A stretch of 64,000 nt of DNA from Impatiens glandulifera (Eukaryota; Streptophyta; Magnoliopsida; Ericales; Balsaminaceae). The position numbers and the translations under genes were made by a program. Below, in pieces: positions 46,011 to 58,404 of the stretch. The stretch is taken from assembly GCF_907164915.1 (NCBI RefSeq), contig NC_061862.1, positions 8,171,505-8,235,504 on the forward strand, written 5' to 3'. The notes below the pieces were generated by a model. That model searched no databases. It was not told the DNA's origin and saw nothing but the letters and a program-made list of their open reading frames with translations. The first letter of the stretch is position 1. Each line of letters opens with the position of its first letter.

Positions 46011-49000
46011 TAAATTACATCTTACTCCCTCAATTCTAAATATATACAAATTCTATCTTATCTTATGAATTATTTAAATAATTTAATTATAAAATTAAAA
46101 AAAAAAACTCATTATCAACTAATTAAAGGTGTGATTCGGTAATATATGTATATTAATATATATATAAAAGACAAAAATAATAGCATTTAATGACGAGGTA
46201 ACAGAGGGACAGCACAAAAATAATTGAGGATTTTGAGGTTGCTGCTTTTGTCGATGCCTTTCCTGGGTCCCACTATAATATGACCCCCTCATTATTAATT
46301 ATTATTTATTAATACCGATGGAAGTGGTACCCGCACATCAATCTTTGCATTAACATTTTTATTTATTTTTTATTTCAGAATATTCTAAATAATGTTATTA
46401 ATATATTATTACAGGTTAAGTAGTAACCGACAAATTATTATTAATACACATGAAAATTTTCTATTATTATTTTTAAATTGACATAATTTGAGGGGATTTG
46501 GTATTAATTTCATGTGCAAGTGCAGCCCAAAGAAAGCTACTTTATTTATATTTTACAAAATACTAATTCATGTCCCATTACATATAATTAAATTGATTTT
46601 AAATGTCAAAATCGTTATAAATTATATTTTGAAATTAGTCTACCCCATTTTGAAATAACATTATCATTTATTAAATAAATTTCAGCCCCAAAGACATTTG
46701 ACAAGCTTTTGGTAGGGTTGTGATTAAAATTAAAATGCCAGTTGGAAGGTAATTAAAGAAAAATTCAAAATATGTCTCAATCACATAATTAATGTCAATC
46801 TTGCCCAAACAAAGGAATAATTATTTGGCACCATTTTATAATATGCTGCCAATTGGCCCATCTCAACCAACTTTGTTCAAAAACAGTGTAATGTTGACAT
46901 TTATGTATTTATTTATAAATCAAGATGCCTTGTAAGATTTGATATTATTATTTCTTTTTTGGAATCTTTCCCTCCTTTATGATTTAATTCCAAAGTATAT
47001 AATTTTCAATGTTTTACATGTAATTCATACTTAAAATAATGGGTTTTAGCCTTCTTTAATCTATGTCAAGAGATTGAGATCTAGACGTTTGTATTCACAA
47101 TTATTAAGTGGACATTTAGATGAAATGTAAATTAATAATAGATATTTAATAATAAAAAAAGAAAACAAAGTAAGGGTAGTTAAAGGCATATATAGATCAT
47201 GTATTTGTTTTAGGTGTGTGCTTTTACTTTTATTGTAAGAAGAGACTTTTCTATTTTGAAATTTATCGTAAAAAGGGCGAAAGAGAGTAGTTATATTAGT
47301 CGTCTCCAACACATATTACCTCAAAAGGAAAAGGGTGTTATCCATTCATAAATCTCATAAGATTATGAAATTTAAAGGGAAAACACCTATTATCCATAAT
47401 TCACTTTAACTTGGTGAAAATTTGTAAAGAACAATGACATATAGACTATAGTAAATCTCAATTAAATAATAACAAACAAATGGAAGGATATTATTGCTTG
47501 AATAAAGTAAGGATATAAAGATATTAATTAATTGGGTAGCTTGCAATTTTAAGTACAAATGGATTAGGGCATCCATGAAAGTGACATTGGGTAGTATAAT
47601 AGTGTCTTTGGGGGTGGTCCCCCACTCATCGTACAAATCTCCAGATTTATTCGATGTAGACATCTTATTAGAAATATGCTATTATTATTTTTAGCATTCA
47701 TTGGAATTAGTATCAACTCTAATTATGTTTCAATATAAACTAACACTATTTAATTAATAATAAACAAATATGTGTATAATTTAACCTTTTTTTGTGATAT
47801 CTATATTTCCTTATTCCTGTCTCACCCACAATTCAAATTATTTAACTTATAAGCTAAACTTTTGATTTTGTTTATTCATAATAACATAAGAATTATTGAT
47901 AAGAAAAAAATGGCAAGATAAGGGACAAATATACATGGATACACACAAGGATCCACCAATTGTATGAACCAACAATTAACACAACAAGTCTCTCCACTTG
48001 ATGAAATTGCAAAGATGACAAAATCTTTTTTAGTGGCCTCAACTATGAAGGGAATAAGGCGACTTGACCCAATCATGATATCGTGACATACCCGCCGATC
48101 AAATTCATATTGAAGATCTTGATAATGGGCGATATCTTGTATTGATTAGTTAATGACAACATATGACACGAATTGCAATACTTTGGTTTGTTTTTTCACA
48201 TTGGCAATGTGTGGATCCATGAAAAGGTTGTTCCTTTTATAAAAAAAAGAAGAAGAAAAGCATTTGAACAACTAAAATCCTACAATTAAGTACATGGATA
48301 GCATCAATACATATGCATGCTTAAAGTATATCGAATCCCAACCCCCTTTTGTATATCTTCTTTATTTGTGAATGTGTTTGTGTCAAACAAGCTGTCCATT
48401 TTAAAAGGTAGAAGAGGAATTAATCAATATTCCCCAGTTTTTCAGTTGGAGGTGGGGCATACAGCTGCTGTAAAGAATAGAATGGGACAGTACTAGCTAC
48501 CACAAAGGCATAGGTGGAGCTAATTAAGCTACTAATGGCTATCATGTACTGTTGCAATTCATGGGGGGAGGGGCCATGATGATGGGTATTCTCAACTTTC
48601 TTCTTCCCTAGCTTGTTAAAATAAAGGTAGGGGGCACTCAGAAAACACAGACTTCATCAACCCTCAATTGTATCTTCTTCTTCTTCTTTCCTTTGTTCTC
48701 TCATCAACTTTAACTCAAATGGGTCCCCCCCCCTCATGAAACTTCTCTATTGGAGTTGGGGCCAACCCAGATAGGTTTTTTTCTAATTAACATATGGACC
48801 CAAAACCAATAGGACTTCTCTCTGTCGGTGAGGTGATGATCACATGAAGTGGTAATGTGTGTGTATAGGTTGCAAATTTCAATAAAGAAATACCTGTGTT
48901 CAAAATCTTATAGCTTTTGACTCTCACATACATTACTTTATTAATAACCATCATGCATCATGGATCTAGGCATTTCCTGCATGATCTATTCTATTCTATT

Positions 49001-52000
49001 CTAGATTGCTTTTACCAGTAAGTCAGTCAGTGAGTCAGTCAGTCGATTCTAATGGGAATCTAATTACTCTGATGACATTGGATTCCCATTTTCTCTCAAG
49101 CTAGTGCTTCTCTTATTAATGTTGCAGTCATCTGCTGCAATATCTACCGTTCCCACTATGATAGGCTTAAGCTTATTTGATTCTCTTTTTGGGAAAAGTA
49201 TCAAGGGTCGGTCCGCAATAGAATCATCACCCAAAAAGAAGAGATGATGAGAGAATTCAAATTTCTGTTCACACACATTTTCATATCTTATCTTATATAT
49301 TCTTATAGGCTTAAGTATCTGTGTGGGTATTTTTTTTTTATCTCTATGACCAGACAGGCATTATACACTTTACATATGGGGTGGATTTGGTAAGATTTGG
49401 GTAAAGAAGTGATGCTACCAAAGATATTGTCGATATTTGATGAATCCTAAAGTAAGTACCCACTTGAGGTGGTGAGAACCACTAAAAAGAAAAGAAGAAA
49501 ACTGATAACCAGTAAAAAGATTGCCTTTATTCTTTCCTAAGGTTGAGACAGATATGAAGCAAAGAAATATTAATCTAATCTAATTAATTAATTAAACATC
49601 ACATTCTTCTGCCTATGCTTAGGTCTCTATATCAAGGTTTAATATATAATCAATAATCCTCCACTAAAGTTGATTATGGCTGCTAACCTAAACTCCCCAC
49701 TTGGGAAGTATCATTCTCTCTTTTCCTTCATTAGTGGGGACTTCCACTTAATTGCTTGAATTGTCGCAATAGTTTGTTCCCCTGTTGTCTAGATTAGGCA
49801 CCACTCAAAAGCCAACCACCAAAAATCATTCCCATGTTGTTTGGTTGAGTGGACCAAGAGAATAGTGGGCACACATGATAACTAAAAGAAGTGGGCATTT
49901 TATTTATTCATCTTTCCCCATTATGGTTTCCTATTGAGTTTTTTTCTTTTTCCTATAAAAAAATCAAGAAAAAGAGGATTCCAATCCAATGATCCCTATC
50001 AAAGACTAGCTAGCTAGCTAGCTGATTATGCATGTACTATGTTTTCAATCTCCCATCTTTTCTCAATTGCCCTTTTCTGAAAGGTTGCACACAACAGTAA
50101 AATTAAAGACAAAAGACTAGAGAGTTGATAATGACATGACAAAGAATCATCACTCTTATATATTATATACAATATATATATTATTGAGATGATGTTGAAG
50201 TGCATATGCTTTGTTTGCGGACAACTCAACCATATGGGTAAATTTGCAGGAAATTTCTGGCCCCCACCATTGATGATGGACCATGAAAGATTTTTCAATG
50301 GTGTTGTTCCAATACCAAGTTGCTTAATTGACTAGAATCATAAAAAATGGTCCAGCTCCCTATCATCATCATCATCATCTTATATAGCTTAGCTTAGCTT
50401 AGCTTCAGTGGGGGTAGTATACCTCAAATGGTTGCATATAAATGGAAATTTCTAGCTTTAAACTTTAATAACTACTCCCAAGTATATATACCTATCCGAC
50501 AAAATTGGGCTAATCTAGATACCTCATTAACCAACCTAATTATAAATCCAATTCCTCCTTAAAATCAGCCACAAATTAATCACTTCTCCTTTTGATACAT
50601 CACAACACAAAGTGGATAGTTTGAATAATTACCTGGTTAAAATGATTTATGTCTGCACAAAATGTAAAAAATAATAATAAACATTTACAGTAATTCATAA
50701 TAGACTCTCTTATTTTTAAAATATCCAAAAAGATGTAATTTTTCAGAACCTCATAATAGAAGACAGTTTCACACCATAATAATAATAATAATAGTAGTAA
50801 TCAGCAAGCAGGGCCCAGCCCTTGAAAGTGTCATTTAGTACAGTTGGTTTCTTTATTTTATATGAGTCCAAAAGTTTCATCTTAATTCACATATGCAAGT
50901 GTCAGAGAGAAAAGTACTGGACCAGATAGAGGGCAAGAATCATGAAGTGGCTGTTCTGTGCTCACATACAGGATAAGTGATTTTGAAGAAGACAATAATG
51001 CATGTCCCCACCAAGTCATCATGATGTAACATTTACATATCATAATGGTTTCATAGAAAAATTCAAGTTATTTGCAAGTAAATAAACAGAGAGGCATTAA
51101 TGCATTATCAAATAACAATATCAAGAAAGACAATTTGCTTTTTTACCATCTTAATGATGATGGTAGTATTTGTTTTTGTTAAGTAATTCAAAGGGACATT
51201 ATCCATGCTGTTGCAACTTGACTAAGGAAGTGCCCCCACAAAATGTTCAAATTCTAGTGCAAATGCAAACTAAATGATCTGAAACGTCACATTGGCCTAG
51301 CTAGATAATGTTATATGTATATAGTGTTCTTGTTGTGGCCTACATCATTCATGATCGTGCCATATTTATGAAAAGATTGTAAACCGTAGGATGTGGAAAG
51401 ATCGTGTCAATAAATGCATTGGATGCATCTATATATGGGGACTACTACATCAGACAGATCCACAGCCATACATGTGGCCATTTGCATACTAATTGGTCAG
51501 CTGATGTTGCCATTTGCCTAACCTTTGTATAAGAACATTAAATTTAATATCTAACTAGGCCAATGTGACACTAAATTAATCCATTGTCTAAGCCATCAGG
51601 ATTAAAACTTGGGGGAAATGATAGAAACTTATTTACTCGGATTCAATAATGCTGAAATGGCTCTTAAATGAGCTAATGACTTGATAGCATTAACAAAAAC
51701 TATCTTTCTCCATGCCTGAAGCAAAATGAATTAGACAAATTAGGTGAGAAAAAACTTATTGGGCAAACAGAAATCCTAAATCCATTAGAAGCTTCAGAGT
51801 TTTGATAAAAGCAAGATATATAGATACTGAAATATTGATATCAATTAGGGAAGGAAGATGACCAACTTTGAACACAAACAATATACAAAGAAAGCTAGCT
51901 TTGAAAACTAATAAACATAAAATCAGGGATTGAGTTAGAAAACTAACTAGTATAAAATTAGGAATTTTATTTTATTCTAATCTTCTAATCCTTCAAACTT

Positions 52001-53732
52001 GCACAGCTGAAAGACCTAGACCAACTCCTGTGTGAGTGGGCCGAGGTCCACATCTTCAATATCTTTAACAATGCTGAAAATATTGATTTCATTTCACACT
52101 ATTCTGGCATTGGATTGTGGATTGGAATGACAAACATTATCTTGAAGAGTATGGGAACACAATAATCCAATCTTATTTTTTTGTTGACTGAAACCTTAGC
52201 AATTGCATTCCTCAATAGGCTTGGGTCTTGCACAGTGCTTCCCACTTTTTCATCATTCTTTTTAGTTTATGCTGAATCATCACATTTGTCAACTCTTCAT
52301 ATGCAGCAAATATGCCCTTGATTGCGCACTCAAAGGAATATGTTTTCTTTTCCCTCCATATTGGTCCAACATTCCTGTTTCTTTCAATATTCATTCCTTA
52401 CAAAGTTCTGCGATAAACAAGCACATATGCTCACTACTGATTAACATAAATGGATTGATTAATTGAGGTTGCAACCATTGTTTTGTATCTGTCGAATCAA
52501 ATACCATGTATTTGTTGCCTAAGGAAGTAAATAGACTTAATCTGATATTTCCCACCTGCAATTTGTCAATGACATGAGTTCAAATACTCTTGTTCTAATT
52601 AAATCCTGGGCATTAGTCCTAGTTAAGGTGAAAGCAGTTTTCTCATGAAGAGATGTGAAATATAAACAAGACTGAATATTCTTCCCAAAGTACTACTTGC
52701 ATCTACCAATGCCAAAACTATTATAAGCCAATCTATCTTGCTCCAAAGAGAATGAGCCAAAACTAAAAACATAGTAAAGTTCAATCTAGACGAGTACAAA
52801 ATGTGGAAAACACATAGCAAAAGGCGATAACAACTTCAAAATGTGAAGATTTAATTCCTATGGCATACATAATACATCTTTTATGCCAATTGAGACTAGT
52901 AAGATGTAGGAAGAATGACATGGGAATAAAGAAACTTTCACATCTTCCATTAGTAAACAAATTGTCAATATCGAATGACCTCTTTACAATCATCTTCAGC
53001 ATGAATTGTCAAGCCAAAGATAACCACAAAAACAAATGCAACTTCACAACAGTACCAGCAACAAAGTTATTGATTCTCGTTCACAATCACTAGCCAAGTT
53101 ATTTTGTTCGTCTTGCAAAGGAGTATGTGGAAATTTAACAGCCAAGTAAAATAACTTGGATAAGAACACATGATGAAGGACAAAAATCTAACAATAAACA
53201 GCAACATCATAATGGCCTTTTAGGTCTAAGTACCAAGAAATAACAATGAACACATTAGTTATATCTTAAGTAAATCCCCAGGTTTGAGAACTAAGATCGA
53301 TCATATCTTAATTTTCTTTTGTTTTGTATCAATTCAGCTGCCTAGATTTGCATTTGTCCGCGAATAGAATTGTTGTATAGAATCATATATAGATAGCAAT
53401 TCAATTTTTTTTGTCAGGTAACCAAAAATGAACAAATGAAATAAAAAAAACATGAAAACAATAATACAAACAGATCGCCTAACACATTATCGAGTTTGAA
53501 ATAAATAAATAGGATATTATACATCACCCAATAAATCTCCGATACTCCACATGAGACTCCAGATACTAACAACACCCGATAATGCAAAAAAGTATGGGAG
53601 TCTCATATTCAACTCTAATGACATTATTCAGTGTTACATTTAAACTATATTCTTTTTATTTTATGTATGATTCTTTTAACTACCTAAAGCCTCTAGAAGT
53701 GTATTTAACATCTATCATCAAAATAAGATGGA
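46011..53732. other. long gene-free stretch
   Basis: No gene can be supported over 7.7 kb. From about 48300 to 53100 the sequence is less AT-rich and lacks recognisable transposons, so it may be old single-copy DNA containing distal regulatory sequence or a non-coding transcript. Small frames at 49064-49276 and 52212-52394 (minus) have protein-like composition but no known motif. GCTAGCTAGCTAGCTAG occurs near 50008, AGTCAGTCAGTGAGTCAGTC near 49020, and AGCTTAGCTTAGCTTAGCTT near 50386. Confidence 0.45.
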
Positions 53733-54616
53733 TCAAATTATTCCACTACTATATACCACAGGCCCAAGTTCATCCCACAAGGTTGCATACTTGATGATGA
53801 ACTCATGATCCATTTCTTGGCTTACAATTACTTCATTATCTTGATGATGATCAGTTGTAAGGAGGTCCTTCTTTTCCATCTCTATTTGGTTTTCAACTAT
53901 TGGTGATGCAAACCTAATGTAACTTTGGTCGATAATATTATTGTTATCGTTTCTCAATATTCCCAACTCAACCGACTTCCTAAGTGGCCCCTCTCTCGCG
54001 AAAATGCGACAAATGGTCCAAACTTCCTGCAATATATTACATACATTAAATCAAAACAAACAATATAAGATAACAAAATAATTAACTAATTACTTACAAC
54101 TTCTAGATCAATAATAATGTTATTATGATGATCATGAGTGGAAACAGGGGAAAGGCGAAACTCATGCATCATCCATTCTGTTTTGGTCCCTTTTCCTGCG
54201 ATTCCGCGATAGAAAACCAAAGTCTTCTTGAGGCCTATGCACTCGTGGTTTTGGGCTGTTGAGTATATGGTTCGATCAATGCCGGTTGCCTTCCAGAAAC
54301 CAGAGGGGGTCACCCTATTAGGCCTTGTGCTGTTCTTGTACTTTCTTCCTCTCTTACAGAAAAAATACATCTCTTTCATTAATTCTCCATGTATATTTGG
54401 AAGATCCCAAGGATCATAGTTGTAGACATTAAGATGTTTAATGAGTTGATCAATACTAGTTGTTATTCTTAGATCAACCTTTCTTCTAAGGTAAAATTCA
54501 ACAAGCTCTTCGTCGGTTGGATGGAATCGAAAACCGGGAAGACAATTAACGTTGTTCCTTGTATTCTCGACATCGACATCAACATCGACATCGTGACAGT
54601 TGATCAAAGGCTTCAT
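53733..54616 (-). CDS. NAC-domain transcription factor, JUB1/ANAC042-like
   Basis: A nuclear DNA-binding regulator. Two exons on the minus strand, 54616-54098 and 54026-53733 (donor GTAAGT, acceptor TTGCAG), give 270 residues. After a short N-terminus with an Asp-Val run ([11 protein letters not shown]), subdomain A is [20 protein letters not shown]. Then come [61 protein letters not shown] and WMMHEFRL. Exon 2 starts EVWTICRIF, subdomain E. The wording [25 protein letters not shown] and YRGxAGKGTKT is that of the ANAC042/JUNGBRUNNEN1 clade, linked to stress tolerance and senescence. Subdomains A to D lie in one exon; the intron usually found after subdomain B in NAC genes (present in the NAC1-like gene here) is absent. 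There is no miR164 site. The short C-terminal domain is acidic. Confidence 0.9.
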
Positions 54617-57600
54617 GATCGGCCGGGCAAAAAGAGTACGCAGCTAGTGTGATCACTATAAATTGTAATGTGGGGTAAGTGTTACATTTATTTATCAAAT
54701 ATCAACATCATATAAATTATAAAGTTGGGTGAATTAATTAATTAGTCATAGTCGTGAGGATTGACTCCAATATATATATGTTGTATTTTATTTGTTTTGT
54801 TTTATTGAATCAGTCCTTGCCATTGATTTTCTGTCCCACAAACCCCAATATCATGATTACTCAAATTTATTGTTGTTAGTTCTATTCAACTATGGTTGAT
54901 TTTGATTTTTTTAAAAATATTTTGATTATTATTATTTTTTTTATTTACTATCTCATTGTATTTATTTTTAATCATCAAATAATTCAATTAATCAATTAAA
55001 ATTAAATAAAAAAAATTTAAACATAAAAAGACATTACGATAACTTAATCAATTAAAAACTCAAAAAGAACTTATTCAACGAATAAAAACGGTCAACTAAC
55101 CAACATAGATTTAGGTGTTTGCATTTTTAGTTTATTTGATGATCATGACTTGTTTGTGAAATTTTAGGCCATTGATAAAAAAAAATGTCATAATAATTTA
55201 GTGACATTGTTTTATATGAATTTCATGTTATGTTACCATTTTTATATTTAAACAAAATCTATCCTTATATATATATATTTAATTTGTGTTCAATATTCCA
55301 CTATATGTTTAACTCACATATATACTAAAACAAACTAAAACTTAAATATTAAGATTAGTCTAATTTTACATCTATTTTAGATAGGATTAGTTGAAAAAAT
55401 ATCTTTCAAAAGTAACAATTGAGTTTTAGAATTTTGACTATCAATGTTATGGACTTCAAAAATGGTATTTTTATTTATATAAAACTCAATTTTAATTAAA
55501 ATAATTTAATAAATTAAATAGTTATATTATTATGTAATAGTCAAAGTTACTATTATTTCTTGTTGGCTTCTAGATTTAGAATTGCTCTTTATTTAAATAG
55601 TCCATTTTTTTAGTCAATATGTGAGTCCCCGGGTGCACAAAAAGTAAACATGGATAGTAAAAAACTTATCTATGTTTGGTCGTTTATTGATTGATATTTA
55701 CAAAATAACATTTATTTTAAAAGAAATATTTATTATTATTTAGATATTGACAAATAAATTATTAAAAGAAGTTTCTGTAAGATTATATATATAATATATA
55801 TTATGACCTTGATGATCCAATATTCAATGCCACAAGAATTTTATAATATTTTATCTTCTTCTTACGTCAAATTGACATATGATCGTGATAAACACAATAA
55901 CAATCTACATTACGTCATGTACATGACTTCTTAATGTCATGTTAATAATTTTTTTAATTTATTTAAATATTAGTTTTAGAGAAAATGAATACCATACTTT
56001 TTACATATGAATGTGTAATAAGAGGGAGCGTAGTATATTGACCAGAATAAATAAATAAATAATATGTGTTCATTGAAAATTGTGTTTGAATTTTTAAGCT
56101 TGTGATATAGTAACATCTGTTACATAAAATGTGAAGTATAAGCTATTAAATCCAGTTAAAAGATAATGTTCCTATTTTAAAACTAACATTATTTTTTATG
56201 TTACTAGAATTTTTTTATAAATGTTAAGAAATAAGAAATAAACAACTTAGGACGTTATGTATGATCGTACCTAAGACCTTAGAGCTGAAAATCAAACTTA
56301 AAATAATTGGTATCTTAATCGAGACTATTTTAATTTAAACTGAGTTTATTTAAAAAAGAAGAAGATATCTTCAATTATATTTTAAATTTTGTATATTAAT
56401 ACTTTAGAATATTAAAATTCTTATTAATTTAATGTGTTATTATGAATTAAAATTTTACTATTACAAACAATATACCTTTGTTTTGGTACATTTAGGCACC
56501 GTTTGAAGAAGTGGTTAACCGAGTTTTTCTATAAAAAAAACTATTGTTTGATTAAAATTAAGAAAAAAATAATTTTTTAATTTTTTTGACTAAATTATCC
56601 TTTCTCTTTATATTTTTATTTAATAATTAATTTATATAAAAAAATTAAAAATAATTTTAATATTTAAATTAATAAAATAATTGATTAGATAATTGATATG
56701 ATGTTATGTTTTGAAGTAAAAACTTAAGCAATTGAGTTATTTTGATAATCCAAACAAAATCAAATATTATTTCATTTTTCTCTAATCTATCAAATCACTT
56801 AATTTATTAATCAAAATACTAAAATACTTTTTATTTTAAATTATCAATTTTATTTTATTTATGTATATATATTAATACCCCTTTACGTTATAAAAAATAA
56901 TCATTACCTCATCAAAATTATCGACCATCATTATTTATTTTTTCTTTTTTAAATTATTCAAATAACTCCAATCTGAACTAGTTCTTACTTTGTCTCATTG
57001 ATTAGATTACAAATATTGTGGTTCATCAACAAAAGATGAGGAATAATTTAAAAATTCATAAATTCTTAAAATAAGCATGATTAAGAATTATAATAACTAT
57101 ATTTAATAGATTATCGTAATTATAATAATGGACAATTTGTTTTATATAAAATTTAATATAATTATTATAATTTGGATTAAGATTGTCCAACTTATTTTTT
57201 TAGAGGAATCAGTTCAACAAAGTTAGAAATTAACTTATATGTGGGATAAGATAAATTTTAATTTTCAACTTTGTAATTATTTGGATCATTCTTTTTCTTA
57301 AATATCTATATTCTTAATTGTTGCCGATTATTTTAAAGAATCAGAACTGAAATGTACTAATACAAGCTTAATTTTTAGTTTTATTTTTATTTTGAATTCC
57401 TGTTAGTTCGGATATGCAATTACTTTGATGCAAGGAAGAGGAAGGGAACAGCTTAGGAGATTAAACATCTTGACATGTAGTTTTTGGATGATGAGGGATT
57501 TCTATGAGAAAATAGTTTTTTTTTTCTTGTATCAATAAAAATAACAAAGATTCAGTGGAACAACTTATTCTTGGTATTTTTAAAATTTTAGGATTATAAT

Positions 57601-58404
57601 ATATATATATATATATATTAGTTAAATTCTTATTATTTTAATTTTATAGTTTAGAATTTTACCAATTTATAAATTATTAATTTTGGTAATTTTATATTAA
57701 AGACAATTTATTTAAATAATTAAATTTATAACTTTGAATTATTTTTAGTGTTATTATTTAGATTAGATTTATTTTTAATTATATATATAATAACAATATT
57801 TAATTACTATTATTTTACGATAATTTTTTAAGTAAATACTGATTTTATAAATTGAAATTATAATTTGCGTATTTGTGTCTGATAATCTTGTTCTCTTAAA
57901 ATAAATAAACACAATTAAATATATAACATCTTTAATATATTTATTTATTTTTTATATTTATAAGAATTTTAAGTTTACTAAAATAAATTATTTTTATATA
58001 AAAAAAAATATGATATAAACGTGCCACAAATAAATTTTTTTAAGAAAAAAATAAAATAAAATAAAATGAGACCTATGTTAAATATAGTTAGTGTCTTATG
58101 GCATATTAGGAAGATAAAACCTAAAGTTGGATTCTTAATTAAAAAAAAGAAGTTGGCTTATTTGATTTTCTCGTTGAACTCAATCCAACTCCTCCTATTC
58201 TCCATACTTCAGTTTGTGAGACTTTCATATTTGTCTTCGAGTTGGAATAGGGATGAATATACTGTGCTCTTTTTAATCTAGTTGATTCGAAAAAAATTCA
58301 AAGAATTTTCTCTCTGGGCCCAGACTTGTCGATTTTAATTTTCTTTTATATACAAAATCAACTTTTATTAAGATAATTTATTTTTTCACAAAGGTAGTCA
58401 CGTT
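54617..58404. other. gene-free AT-rich stretch upstream of the second NAC gene
   Basis: No gene supported. A fragment near 56497-56800 (GGCACCGTTTGAAGAAGTGG ... CAAACAAAATCAAATA) resembles the ends of TTTGA-type MITEs but lacks clear boundaries. The frame at 58066-58281 has no family features. Confidence 0.5.

Noticed and set aside
49064..49276. 70-codon minus-strand ORF
   Set aside because: No recognisable motif, partner exon or promoter; could be chance.
52623..53093. Overlapping small ORFs on both strands
   Set aside because: No conserved motif, and mutual overlap suggests chance frames.
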